A DNA stretch of 64,000 bases from Stentor roeselii (taxonomy: Eukaryota; Ciliophora; Heterotrichea; Heterotrichida; Stentoridae). A program made the position numbers and the translations under genes. The DNA is taken from the NCBI GenBank assembly GCA_006503475.1, contig RSEH01000020.1, forward strand, positions 166,165 through 230,164, given 5' to 3'. The notes beneath the pieces are model-generated. The model searched no databases, had not been told where the DNA came from, and was given only the letters and a program-made list of their open reading frames with translations. Below, piece after piece: positions 38,401-48,700 of this stretch; within the stretch, counting starts at the first letter, position 1, and every line of letters starts with the position of its first letter.

Positions 38401-38798
38401 TTACCCAAACAGAGTTATCTGGATTAATTCAACTGGTAATTATGCTTGGATCTAACTTTTTAGTATTTCATAATCAGGTTTTGGTTTATATCATTTATTC
38501 AAGGTCCTTCAAGAACTGGGTTTTTACTGTTTATCACGCTGCTATCGAAGGATTTATTGTTTGCTTTAATATAATTTTGATTATTGGGCTATGCTTAGGA
38601 AAGCTCTATACTCTTGGACTTATATCTAATATATGCATTTATATTATTTATATATGCTGGAGTATTAATGCACTTTTAAGCTTTTATTCTTTATTAGTGA
38701 ATCTGTCTGAAAAGATAAAGAAATTGAGGATATTCATGACCAAGAGAGTTAGAGATAAGAAAGTTACTGCATACACAGTAGATACGAAAAATAACTGA
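35413..38798 (+). CDS. lectin-like, Cys-rich, multi-TM surface protein (three exons)
   Basis: Joining three frames by a probable 17-nt intron (36470-36486) and a clear 15-nt intron (38196-38210) gives a 1117-residue protein; the summed exon length is an exact multiple of three. Layout: hydrophobic N terminus (residues 1-15, likely signal); a ConA/laminin-G-like beta domain to about 205; furin/EGF-like Cys-rich repeats from about 215 to 625, each with C..G[FY][FY]...C..C; an extracellular stretch; then six or seven membrane segments from about 830 to 1085; and a short basic cytosolic tail. The shape resembles ciliate furin-repeat membrane proteins with a TRP-like membrane part. Surface sensing or adhesion is inference. 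The gene stands alone in AT-rich DNA and starts directly after TATAATATATA. Stop TGA. Confidence 0.82.
36470..36486 (+). other. probable 17-nt intron (or frameshift) in the Cys-rich gene
   Basis: The upstream frame ends 30 nt further on, while the Cys-repeat continues in another frame. GTAAAGGGAACTTGGAG begins GTAA and ends AG; removing it gives GFYNKDNCEPC, which matches the repeat spacing elsewhere (for example KYFGSPDNCAPC). A shift of two modulo three is needed, so a 15- or 16-nt intron cannot do it. A one-base sequencing or mutational indel is the alternative. Confidence 0.55.
38196..38210 (+). other. 15-nt intron in the Cys-rich membrane gene
   Basis: GTAATTTTCGAATAG separates two frames that together form one hydrophobic segment (FLVVI-ITEFLMTFLLLYLI). 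Unspliced it has an in-frame TAG at its end. The size is identical to that of the two MFS introns. Confidence 0.88.
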
Positions 38799-39960
38799 TA
38801 GTTAATCGTTTATTACTCTCATAAAATAGTTTTTTCATAATATTATATTTTATTTAACTCTTTAATGTTTAGAGTGTAATTACCACATCAATTTTGATAA
38901 CTTTAAGATCCATAAAGTTTAATCTTAATTATTATTGGGTATTTAAATGATTTATGCATATCTATTCTACCTCGTCATTCAAATTATTAAAAATTGCAGA
39001 TATGAATTTATAAGATTGAAATAAATAGATATTGATTAGGTATGGCTCTTATGAAAAATCAAAGAAATTACTTGTTGATCATAAGATATAAAATTAATCA
39101 CAATTATATATCTATTTCAATAAACATTAAATAATATATTCATTTCAGACTCCAATTTAATTCTATTAGGAAAAAAAATCAAGAATCTAATATCAAGGAA
39201 GAAACTAATCATTCCATTTGAATTTGAAGCAGAACGGTAAAGTTTACTCCTTGAAAATAATTCTAATAGAAGAAATCAGGTTTTTTATGATAGATTGATG
39301 CCCATATTTCGTTACCATCTTCGATGAGTTGAATTAAACTTTTCCATTAATTGAACTGAGACTTCATGACTATCCGTCAAGGAATTACTACTTTTTGAAT
39401 ATTTTGGTGGATGCTGAAGATGCCTATATTAGAATTCAAGATCTCCGAGAATTAAAAGCTTGAAGGAAAAGTTGAAATGCAACGAATAATAAGAAATGAA
39501 TCTATCCTGGCGAGCAGAATAATAAAGAAAAGTTGATGTAAAGATTAAAATTCCAATATCGATCAAATCGATTGACTGTCTTAGATTTAATCCTATCTTA
39601 GAACAAACACTTAAATAATCATGATAATTTGAACTAAAAAATATTAGTTATAAAAGATTATTCCTTTCTTACGATGAATATTCATTAAGATTCTTTGAAC
39701 TTTTGGTCACTTCAAGTTGATTATGAGACTTTTATAAGTCTGCATCTTAAACTTTCAATATATTTATTGATAAAAACTAAAAGTTGTGATTTCCTGTACT
39801 TTTGAAAACAAGAAGGAATCAGCTTTAATTTCGGTTTTAAATGGCTTGTGATTAGGATTTTTGGAAGATAAAAGTTTGAGTTTTATGGATTTAAAGCTAT
39901 TATCTAATTAGGGGTTTTCCTTACAATCTTGAAGGCCTTAGTAATTGGACCGCTTATAAA
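38799..39960 (+). other. AT-rich spacer with possible coding relic
   Basis: Mostly AT-rich with no usable frame. Around 39360-39463 the composition is coding-like and one frame reads RLHDYPSRNYYFLNILVD before a stop, so a decayed exon is possible. The last six bases before 39961 are TATAAA, the start context of the broken peptidase gene. Confidence 0.35.
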
Positions 39961-41117
39961 ATGGAAGGTTGGATGCTGCCTTTTCATATGATAGGCTCGA
40001 ACTACTTCGGGGACGCTGCTATCCTAAGCGTACAGAGTGGTGGTGTTTCTTTTAACCCAACTGATCTGAATCCTCCTTCTGACTTCGTAATGCAGTCTAC
40101 AATATTGACAAAAAAGGAACTGGCTTTCTGATTTCAATATCAGAAATAGGCTTAAATGAAGTCTTAAAGAGAGTAGGGCTGCTTCTCACTAAAGCTCATG
40201 TTGTTCTCGATTTGCGAACTTGAAAGGCTTCATCTCAGACATTTGAATGCTACTTGAGTGATATTCCTGATAATGCTTATTTCCTTAGAGAGTTTACTCA
40301 AGATACAATCACTGACCACAAGTGTACTTCGACTGGTTCTTTGTATTGCTTACCAGGAGACGTTGGAATTTTGCTGATTGAGTTAGACAACTCGAATCCA
40401 CCTGCATTTTTCCAACCAGCGAATGCAGATCGAATCATAAAAGGAAAACCTGTTATGTTGCAGGTTTTCCAGTTGCCCCTAATAATCCTCGATATTGTAT
40501 CCCTTCCTCTGCCATTCCAGATGCTCAATTAAAATCCGAAATCCAAAAAATCTTTAAAGATTTTGTAGGAATAGTGTATTCGCATGGTGCGATTTTTGAG
40601 CAAAACAATGAAATCGTAGAAATTTCTTGTAGTACAACCAGTGGAATGAGTGGCTCTTCCATCATATCTGAGGGAAAGTACATTGGTGTATATGTTGAGG
40701 ACCAGCTTTACCTGGCCAGAGAGAACTTATTGACTCAATCAATAAGATTAGAGAAGGAAACTTCTGTGAGGCTCTTATAATACTGAAAATTTGAAGAAAT
40801 TTAAAAATTTTTATCAAGAGAAAGTTTTCTTTAGATTTTTGTCCCAAAATATTGATTTCATCAAAGCGTTAACAAAAAATGAAGTTGGAAAACCTTCGAA
40901 ATCGAGACCAAAAAAAATAGTTAAAAATTATCAAAATAGACCAGCTGAGAAAATTGCATATCATAAAGCATTTAATAACTCATGCATAGGATTGCTATAT
41001 GAACTTGTCTGGAAATTCAAGGATAGGGATAACTACGTTTCAAATCTGGGGATAAGTTGCAAAAATGAAGGCTTTAAAAAGGTGGAAGATTATGTAAGAA
41101 AATTTCAGCTTGCGTAA
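39961..41117 (+). pseudogene. broken trypsin-like serine peptidase gene
   Basis: All three catalytic landmarks of a trypsin/HtrA-like domain are visible but in broken frames. After an ATG at 39961 with TATAAA directly before it, the first frame reads to about 40081. A shifted frame then gives KKGTGFLI and LLLTKAHVV (catalytic His codon at 40197). An in-frame TGA at 40221 interrupts it. The frame continues to GDVGILLIEL (Asp codon 40359). A further frame change near 40450 is needed to reach AGFPVAPNNP and TTSGMSGSS (Ser codon 40649). A C-terminal Lys-rich part (40791-41117) is again in another frame. At least two or three shifts and one stop are present, and none is cured by a 15- or 16-nt intron. 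The gene is therefore dead, unless the assembly contains errors. Confidence 0.75.
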
Positions 41118-42199
41118 AAGATGCATTTTTCTGATATAGATGAGTTGATTAGGCATTTAAATAATTAGTTTTATTAGAGGATTTTAATTAACAAAAAACT
41201 CTAAAGTATTCGTTCATAGAAGTTAAATATTTAATTTTTCTTACGAAAATTAAGACTAGAAATGTACTGTGAGTAATTCTAGTTAGAAAAGCGTGAAAAC
41301 GTAAAAATTAATCAAGTCGAATTACAAGGCGAAGCCAGTGGGAATTTCTCATTTTAATAATTATTTCTATTAATAATCCTGTGAATAGGGTTGAAAAAGT
41401 TGGGCTTAGGGATGGTGTAACTATGTTAGGGTCGAATCGGTTGTTGTTGAGACCATTTTCGAATTTTCTGGTTTTCTCTTATGAAAGTATCGGCCCAAAG
41501 GTTTACTTCGGTATTATAATATTAGGATTAAAGATCGAAATATGTCCTTAATTTTACAACAAAAGAAACAAAATGATATATTCTACATATGGCTAAACTA
41601 TTAGAATTCTTGATTCCGAATGTTTAGATTTAAAATTTCTGTAATCCTTTAGGATTCTAGAAATTTTCATAAAATTATATAGATAAAAATTTTTTAAAGA
41701 TCCTAGGTCTTTAAAAACAGTAATAGTATTTCTTTTTCGTTTTTAATTTCCAGATGGAATAATAGATATTTAAATGTTGCATTCATAGTTATCAAAACTT
41801 GATTTGAATCATTTTTTAGTAGTAGTTAGCTTAGAATATTATGCAAATATTTTTTATTGAATAAGAATGATTAAAGTATAATCCAAAGGTAAGAACAGTT
41901 GAAAGTATATTGATTTAATTTAGATTTTAGCTGATCCTAATGTTTTGTTATATTAAGTGTGTTAACAAAAAATTTCATGAAGTAAAGCTTGAAATAGGTA
42001 ATAAAATTTCGAGGAGATTTAAAATTTTGATATTTCAGAAGGGTGCAGGGATATGTTTACAATTTTGAGGTGATTATATTTTCAGAGAGCTATTCAAAAT
42101 TACAATAAAATCAGTGAGATCACTTGTATTCTGCAACTAAGTTTAACAGTGGGTTGTTTTGAAGGCTCATGATATATAGTTTAAATTATTATTAGTACT
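41118..42199 (+). other. AT-rich spacer with a short coding-like island
   Basis: Mostly featureless. From 41375 to 41551 the GC content rises and a 59-codon open frame without ATG reads, in part, LLLRPFSNFLVFSYESIGPK. It looks like a remnant of a conserved protein I cannot identify. Nothing else was found. Confidence 0.35.
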
Positions 42200-42421
42200 A
42201 TGCAACTTCACTCAGTATCAAAACAACTCGTTTTTAAAACTGACTTTGATCAGCGAGTTTTTAATACTTACTTCTCTGATAATAATAATGCAATAGTTCA
42301 AATAAAAAATATTATAGATATTATCAATCCAAATGATGAGAGTAGCAGTAGTAATTGTTTTGGATCAGCGACGACTGTATCATTGATTGGATTATTCATA
42401 ATTAGTAAATCTAAAAATTGA
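42200..42421 (+). CDS. possible 73-residue protein, unrecognised
   Basis: An ATG frame of 73 codons with a hydrophobic C terminus (TTVSLIGLFIISKSKN). The start lacks the TATAA context of the better genes, and the composition is that of the surrounding AT-rich DNA. It could be a fragment or chance. Confidence 0.2.
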   Translation: MQLHSVSKQLVFKTDFDQRVFNTYFSDNNNAIVQIKNIIDIINPNDESSSSNCFGSATTVSLIGLFIISKSKN

Positions 42422-42825
42422 TTTAATTGAAGGATTTCATTTGAAAATATAATTTTAAATATTTTTATCATTCACTCCAATCTGAAAATCATTTGGATCT
42501 TACATATATATCAAGTAATATATATTTTTATAACTTCCTTTATAACACATTTCTAAAACCAAAATAATGGATCTAAATATTAACTATTATTTAACTATTC
42601 CAATCATTGAATTTGCATTCTGGATAAAAGTTCTTCCATCTCCGAGCATATGATCCATCATTCAAGAAATTTGGCTCGCCAGTAGTGCGTATCTCCATAC
42701 TCCTTTTATAAATATTATAAACAATCACTGATTATCTGATACATGCTCGGTCATTAGTTCCATTGTTTACTTTTGGTGAATTACTGTCTTAAATAATGAT
42801 TACAATCTATATTTGATTCACCTAT
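42422..42825. other. AT-rich spacer
   Basis: About 400 bp without a gene, lying at the 3' end of the coiled-coil gene. I see nothing in it beyond short AT runs. Confidence 0.5.
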
Positions 42826-44397
42826 TTATGAATTACATCTAAACAGAAAAGTATCATTATTTGAAATAATAAACTCAGAGTCATTTTGATTAATATTTAA
42901 AACAAACTCAAAATTCTCAGAAATAAGCCTCCTTTTTTCAGGCAAATCTAATACCCTTAAGGCTAAATAATTAAAACCTTGTGATGTAATCAATCTTCGT
43001 GTGGTAATTATATTCTGATCTATTTCAATAACTTGATTTTGAGTCAATATTCTTTGATTAAAATTATGCTGAAGTTGATTAAAACTTGTAGTCATATTAT
43101 TTAATTCCTGCTGCATTCTATTATTTTCATTCTGAAGTTGATCACGACTCATTCTTATATTATTTAATTCCTTTTGTATTCTATTTTTTTCATTCTGAAG
43201 TTGATCGCGACTCATCCGTATATTATTTAATTCCTGCTGCATTCTATTATTTTCATTCTGAAGTTGATTAAAACTTGTCCTCATATTATTTAATTCTTGC
43301 TGTATTCTATTTTTTTCATTCTGAAGTTGATCAAAACTTGTAGTCATATTATTTAATTCCTGCTGCATTCTATTATTTTCATTCTGAAGTTGATTAAAAC
43401 TTGTCCTCATATTATTTAATTCTTGCTGTATTCTATTTTTTTCATTCTGAAGTTGATCGCGACTCATCCTTATATTATTTAATTCCTTCTGCATTCTATT
43501 TTTTTCATTCTGAAGTTGATTGCGACTCATCTTTATATTATTATTTTCATTCTGAACTTGATTACGACTCATCCTCATATTATTTAATTCTTGCTGTATT
43601 CTATTATTTTCATTTTGAAGTTGATCAAAACTTGTCCTCATATTATTTAATTCCTGTTCCTTTCTATTTTTTTCATCCTGAAGTTGATCAAAATTTGTCC
43701 TCATTTTATTTAATTCCAGCCCCTTTAAATTAAATTCATCTTTAAGTTCCTCGTTGCACTTCAATAATCCAATATATTTTTCTTGAAGTTCATTTAATTC
43801 AATGATCTTATCATTTAATATATTCCAAGGATTACCAGAGTCTCTGTTTATTAGAGAAGATTCATTATCAATTACATTCGATTCATCATTTTTTATAATT
43901 ACTTGAAACTCATCCTTCAATTTATCTTCATAAATAGATTTAGTGTTTTCATAGTACAGAATTTTTTCAAGTAATTCTGTCTGGTACTCATCACATTTTT
44001 TAATTTTTTCTTCTAACTCTAGTTCTTTTTCTCTTATTTTACTTGTAAAAACATCATGGCCAAAATCATTGAAAATGAATTCCGCTGCATTCATAAGCGA
44101 AGGTTTTATAAGTCTATTAAAGGCACTTAGTTTAACTTCAGATAGACCTGAAACTTTATTCCTTTCCTTAAGGTCCTTGATTTCTTGATTTAATGCCTTT
44201 TTCAATACAGTGATCACATCATTCATTTCTTCTGATATCTGAATAATGCAACTGTTGATTTTTGAAGTAATTGAGCTTTCATTACGAAGCTTCCATAGTT
44301 TCAGCTCATTGCACTCCCTAGAGTAACTAATTGGATTCAAAGATTCAATACTAAGAGATTCAGCTGGATTAGAGTTACCTTCAGACATGGAAGACAT
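42826..44397 (-). CDS. coiled-coil protein built of 21-residue tandem repeats
   Basis: The frame can be extended to a TTG at 44409, but the ATG at 44397 is the better start: it is preceded directly by TCTATAAAA. The product is 523 residues. Residues about 1-220 are helical and acidic with no known domain. Then come about eleven copies of a 21-residue unit of the type ELNNMRTSFDQLQNENNRMQQ, with the variants RMSRDQ/RTSFNQ/TTSFDQ and EKNRIQ/ENNRMQ. Twenty-one residues are exactly three heptads, so a long parallel coiled coil is expected. The unique C terminus (about 75 residues, EFVLNINQNDSEF) looks globular. The function is probably structural or tethering; no homologue is recognised. One unit is shortened (NENNNIKMSRNQ). 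Confidence 0.82.
   Translation of the reverse strand: MSSMSEGNSNPAESLSIESLNPISYSRECNELKLWKLRNESSITSKINSCIIQISEEMNDVITVLKKALNQEIKDLKERNKVSGLSEVKLSAFNRLIKPSLMNAAEFIFNDFGHDVFTSKIREKELELEEKIKKCDEYQTELLEKILYYENTKSIYEDKLKDEFQVIIKNDESNVIDNESSLINRDSGNPWNILNDKIIELNELQEKYIGLLKCNEELKDEFNLKGLELNKMRTNFDQLQDEKNRKEQELNNMRTSFDQLQNENNRIQQELNNMRMSRNQVQNENNNIKMSRNQLQNEKNRMQKELNNIRMSRDQLQNEKNRIQQELNNMRTSFNQLQNENNRMQQELNNMTTSFDQLQNEKNRIQQELNNMRTSFNQLQNENNRMQQELNNIRMSRDQLQNEKNRIQKELNNIRMSRDQLQNENNRMQQELNNMTTSFNQLQHNFNQRILTQNQVIEIDQNIITTRRLITSQGFNYLALRVLDLPEKRRLISENFEFVLNINQNDSEFIISNNDTFLFRCNS
43052..43718 (-). repeat. 63-bp tandem repeat array inside the coiled-coil gene
   Basis: About eleven units of 63 bp, very similar in DNA (the antisense pattern TTCATTCTGAAGTTGAT recurs in nearly all). 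Two sub-types alternate, which suggests duplication of blocks of two or more units. One unit has lost part of its length but stays in frame. Confidence 0.88.
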
Positions 44398-44409
44398 TTT
44401 TATAGACAA

Positions 44410-45213
44410 TAGTAATTTGAGAATATAGATTAAGTATCCATAAACTAGTTATTCAAATGACTATGGATTCTTTTATTTGGTTTCTAATTCTTGCGTAAGT
44501 CCAAATACATTCAATTCTTCAAGGCTTTTCATCATATTTATGACTGAGAACTGGTTTGAATAAGGAAAGTTTGAGATTTTTTGAAGTTTGATGGATTTTG
44601 GATTATCATTTGAGATTTAAATTTATTGAAAATTATTGTGAGAGAAGGAGACTGCTTATTTTACAGTTAAGAGTGATTTGATTATTTTATTTGAAAATAT
44701 TTGTAAGTAGAGCGTTGTTATGAGAAGATTGTGAATAGTTTTTGTTTAGTTATAAAAAAGATGCTGTTAATGGAATGGGTTGGAAAATTGGCATCAGAGC
44801 TTTTTTCATACTTAAACTTATTAAAAACCTTAAAATAATGAAATTTCTGATTTTTTGGACGGATTTGATGAAATCAGACACAATAAATTCATCAATCCTT
44901 CATCCTAATGATTTAACATATAATTTTATTGAATACTTAGTTTGGTATACCGTCTTGTCGATTTCTATCAAAATGATTAAAATGACTAAAGATGATATTC
45001 GAAATATAAACTCAAAGCAGTTCCAGTCCTAAATCCTAAAAATCCACAAACCCTTGCTCAATCTAATAATTTCCTATCCCACATAAGCTCTTATAATTTT
45101 TCAAAACTTAAAATATACAAGTATTCTAAAGATCTAAAGCCATATCAAACCCTAAATATTCATTCTTCCTAATCCAATCCTCTATTCCATTAGGCCAAAA
45201 AGTCCTTATAATA
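44410..45213. other. AT-rich spacer
   Basis: No convincing gene. A frame from a TTG at 44742 to 45032 gives a Lys/Ile-rich peptide and overlaps a shorter ATG frame at 44764; neither looks like a protein. The end has CCTTATAATA just before 45214. Confidence 0.45.
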
Positions 45214-45484
45214 ATAGACCAGCGTTGTTCAATTGAGGGCTGCCCAGGGGGTCCGAAGTACTGCAGCAAAGCGACCCAAGCCAATTATACTCTTCCGGGC
45301 ACTCAACCCAGAAGATAAAAAGCCTACAAGTCAAGCCGACCTTCGCAATCAGAGAAAAGGGAAACTCTCAGGACTGGTATATGACGTAATTAAAACAGGC
45401 AAAGGCATGTTCAAAAGATCTGCAACAAGCTTTGCTCAATCACCGACGAACCCTCAAAAAAGACAGCAACAATATGCGAAATAA
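45214..45484 (+). pseudogene. GC-richer coding island, possibly a damaged B-box-type gene start
   Basis: This short stretch is clearly less AT-rich than its surroundings. Directly after TTATAATA there is ATA instead of ATG, and that frame reads DQRCSIEGCPGGPKYCSK, which recalls the Cys-rich start of zinc-binding B-box-like proteins, before stopping at 45318. An overlapping frame from 45233 (TTG, no ATG) is open for 83 codons to 45484 and is basic and Gln-rich (PQKRQQQYAK). The simplest reading is a gene that lost its start codon and frame. An alternative is a real small gene whose start I cannot find. Confidence 0.35.
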
Positions 45485-46702
45485 AGATTTCAAATGATGG
45501 AAAATATGGGTTTGTCTGTATTTTACACTCAGGTATAAGTTAGCAGATTGTATGGGAAAAAAAGGTATATTTTTAAGATGTAGAAATAAAAATTAAGACC
45601 TAATTAAATAAATTCATCAAACGATTTGGATTCAAATGCTGTCAAAATCAACAACACCTAAGCACTTGCATTGAAAAGTGGCGACTCTTGAAAGACTGGA
45701 TTTTCAAAAATATTCCAGGATATTATTTTTAGCTTAAATATTAGAAATTGAAGTTCTATGATCTTATTTCTCAACTTACTATAGAGATATAATTTTTGAA
45801 GAATTGAAATTCATTGAAGTATCTCTGAATTAATTATATGGATTACGAATTATTATTTATATTGAAAGGGTTGTGAGGTAATTGAGACTGCTGCAATTAT
45901 ACTAAATGCTATTAGCGTTCTTATCCTTTATCAACCAAAAACTAAATTTTAAGCTTTTTTTTACAAGTTCACCGTTTCAAGTGGCTATACTAACTAGTAA
46001 TTGTTGTTGTTCAATTAAGTGATTGAGTATTTTCTTCTATACAAGTTTTTCGATTAAGTTAGAGATTTGAAATTTTGATTAGGTTAAAAACACTATAAGA
46101 CCTCATTACTAAAGTACAATTGATAAAATAGAGAGAGTAATATCGGTTTAAAATTATCCAAATTTCAAATAGTAAACTTATAAAAAACGAAGAGGCTATA
46201 TAATAGCTAATGATGGTGCAAGTCATAGATAAAAAGATTAATTATTGAATATTTTGAAAAATATTCATTTTTAAAAAATAATCAGAAACTTATCAAATTT
46301 TTAACTAATAAAATCAGAACCCTTATTTCTTAAGATATCTCAAGATTTTAATAATTAAACATTAAATATTAGTTTAATTTAACCATGTAAATTTAACTTT
46401 GGATTTTAAGTGATTGATCTTCTGAGATATACTAATTTTTTAAAGAATGATCATTTGATTATCATACACTATTGAATTATTAGCCATCGATGTGCCATTT
46501 ATTAAATAAAACATTCAGAAATATTGATTGAAATATCTAGAAATCACTGAAAGATTAAAAAATACATCAACATAAGGATGAAGAATCAAGAGAAGCATTT
46601 AATAATAATCAAATCTAAAAAAACTAAAGTTTCTAATCAGCAAGTTTCCTGCTTATGGCAGTAGAAAATTTGAAGGAATAAAGAGATTATGAATTATCTA
46701 AA
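45485..46702. other. 1.2 kb AT-rich spacer
   Basis: No gene, repeat or RNA was recognised on either strand. It includes the 3' flank of the minus-strand WD40 gene. Confidence 0.5.
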
Positions 46703-48700
46703 CTAAAAAAGTGTCCTAGTGTGTTTAAGTGATGATAAAATCAACGATTCTCTGCACAATTTCATACTTCTATTGTTAGTGCAAAGTACTTTAAAACTTT
46801 CAACACTATTGGATATTCTTGAATTTTTCAAATCTATCAAAGAATAACTGGATTGAATATTTTTAGATAGGATAAAATTGCAAAACTTAAAACCATAAAA
46901 TTGAAGTCCACAATTTCTTCCTATTTTCAGTAGTTTATCGAACTTATAAAAAACAAAAAGATCCCAATCAGAATCAACAAACATAAAAGAATTTGATGAA
47001 AATATTCCTGAATATATTCTTTTTTGAAGGGATAGTAAACTTTTAGATGATCTCAAATCAATCATTTCTGATTTTTGTTCAGTAGAGAAACAAATAATCT
47101 TTAAATCTCTTGATAAACAAACAAAATAAATACAAGATTTTTCAAATAAATACCTGCTCTTTATGTCAAGTCCACCACAATCTATAACAAAAATATCACC
47201 TTTAATTGTTCCACATAGTAAAATCGACTTCAAAAGACACAAACTTGTAATCCGACAACCAAACTCTATCGATTTTATATCTTTCAATGATTTTAAACTG
47301 AAAAAGTAAATTTTATCAAATCCATAAACAATCAGATTCAGTTTTAATGATAAACACAAGCAAAATTGATAAATTTTGTTGAGTTTAGTTGATGTTATTG
47401 TTTTTGAAGAACAAATATTGAGTAGTTCAATCTCACAATTATCCCCTCCTAAGTAAAGGTTTTTGTTTGAAATTTGAAGACAAAAAGCTCTATATTTTAA
47501 GTGATCAAATGATTTTTTAACTTGAAACGATTTTGAACACCAAAGCTTTATAGAATAGTCTAAAGAGCATGTTGCAAATATTCGAGTGTTTTTGCAAAAA
47601 TCGTTTGAATTTATTTCAGATGAATGAGCTTTTGAACTGCTCAACAAACATAGAGTTTTCGAATTTATAAACTGTACGCATCCATCTTCATGTCCAGTCA
47701 TTAGGATCTCATGATCTTCATCAAAACTACTGCAAACAACACTACCTTTAAAATGAGCATTTTTTAAAGGGTTTAGTTTGTTTAACTCCAACAAACTAAT
47801 AATTCCATCTTCACAAACAAAAACAATTTGTTGAGTTTTGTTTTTGAGTAATACGAATCGAACTGCTGAAGTTGCTTTAAACAAATAAATAAGTGAAGGG
47901 TGAGCAAAGTTCCAAATTCCAATAGTTGCATCCTGGCATCCGCTCAAAAATGTTGTTGAATTTTTTCTAAACTTTAAAGTATTTATTCGATATTTATGGC
48001 CATGAAAGACTGTTTTTAGTTTTTTTGTTTTAACATTCCATAAACAAATCAAGTTATCACAACCACCTGATAATGCGAAATTGGATGAAGAATCAATATC
48101 AATAGCCCAAATTGTTGACTTATGACATGAAAGGGATGCGATGTTTTGAAGAGTTCGCGCATTCCAGAACCTGATTTTTGAATCGTAGCCCCCACTCATT
48201 AAAATTTTCTTATTTTCTGAGAGACGTAATGATATAATAAATTGACTTCTATTCTGAAGAAAATAATTAAAATTCATATTGCTTTGTTGTTTTAAGTATT
48301 TAAAGATTGTAATTTCTTTTAATGGTTGTTTGTTAAATACGTCAATTATTTTTAAAAAAGAATTTGAATTATGTTTTATATCATAGTGGTTAGGAATTTC
48401 AGAATAAACAATAATTTTACAGGTTTTTATACGCAAAGAGATATCTTTTTCAGAAGCATTATAGAATAAGTATTGTGGTAGAGTTACCCAGAACCAAATT
48501 AATTCGTATAGAGATAACTTTAATAACTGGCATCTTTGAAGTATATTTTTTTCGAATTTGATTATTGGATTTGGTGATTTATAAGTTTCTATAGTATGCT
48601 TTATAGGTTTTTTTAAGTGAACTTTTAGATCTTTTGGTGAAATATGATTTATTTGGCAACTGCACTTATATGTCCTTTTTTCTGACGTCAGATTTTCCAT
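46703..48700 (-). CDS. WD40-repeat protein (divergent repeats)
   Basis: A 665-residue protein. The N terminus contains a Cys/His group (YKCSCQINH) followed by a helical region to about residue 150. From about 160 onward come roughly ten divergent WD40 repeats. The best are LMSGGYDSKIRFWNARTL, ALSGGCDNLICLWNVKTK, FLSGCQDATIGIWNF and FATCSLDYSIKLW; later ones are weak. One or two seven-bladed propellers acting as a protein-interaction platform are expected. Unlike the gene at 57010, the repeats are not similar at the DNA level, so they are old. The start ATG follows GTTTATAAAT. The gene lies alone in AT-rich DNA. Function unknown. Confidence 0.8.
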   Translation of the reverse strand: MENLTSEKRTYKCSCQINHISPKDLKVHLKKPIKHTIETYKSPNPIIKFEKNILQRCQLLKLSLYELIWFWVTLPQYLFYNASEKDISLRIKTCKIIVYSEIPNHYDIKHNSNSFLKIIDVFNKQPLKEITIFKYLKQQSNMNFNYFLQNRSQFIISLRLSENKKILMSGGYDSKIRFWNARTLQNIASLSCHKSTIWAIDIDSSSNFALSGGCDNLICLWNVKTKKLKTVFHGHKYRINTLKFRKNSTTFLSGCQDATIGIWNFAHPSLIYLFKATSAVRFVLLKNKTQQIVFVCEDGIISLLELNKLNPLKNAHFKGSVVCSSFDEDHEILMTGHEDGCVQFINSKTLCLLSSSKAHSSEINSNDFCKNTRIFATCSLDYSIKLWCSKSFQVKKSFDHLKYRAFCLQISNKNLYLGGDNCEIELLNICSSKTITSTKLNKIYQFCLCLSLKLNLIVYGFDKIYFFSLKSLKDIKSIEFGCRITSLCLLKSILLCGTIKGDIFVIDCGGLDIKSRYLFEKSCIYFVCLSRDLKIICFSTEQKSEMIDLRSSKSLLSLQKRIYSGIFSSNSFMFVDSDWDLFVFYKFDKLLKIGRNCGLQFYGFKFCNFILSKNIQSSYSLIDLKNSRISNSVESFKVLCTNNRSMKLCRESLILSSLKHTRTLF

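Noticed and set aside
35413-38798. Three separate genes in the Cys-rich region
   Set aside because: The Cys repeats and the hydrophobic helix continue across the breaks, and tiny introns join them to an exact multiple of three.
42826-44409. Start of the coiled-coil gene at the TTG at 44409
   Set aside because: The ATG at 44397 has the TATAAAA context shared with other genes; a TTG start is unlikely in a eukaryote.
44742-45032. 96-residue frame starting at TTG
   Set aside because: No ATG start, composition like the surrounding AT-rich DNA, and an overlapping frame of similar quality; no domain.
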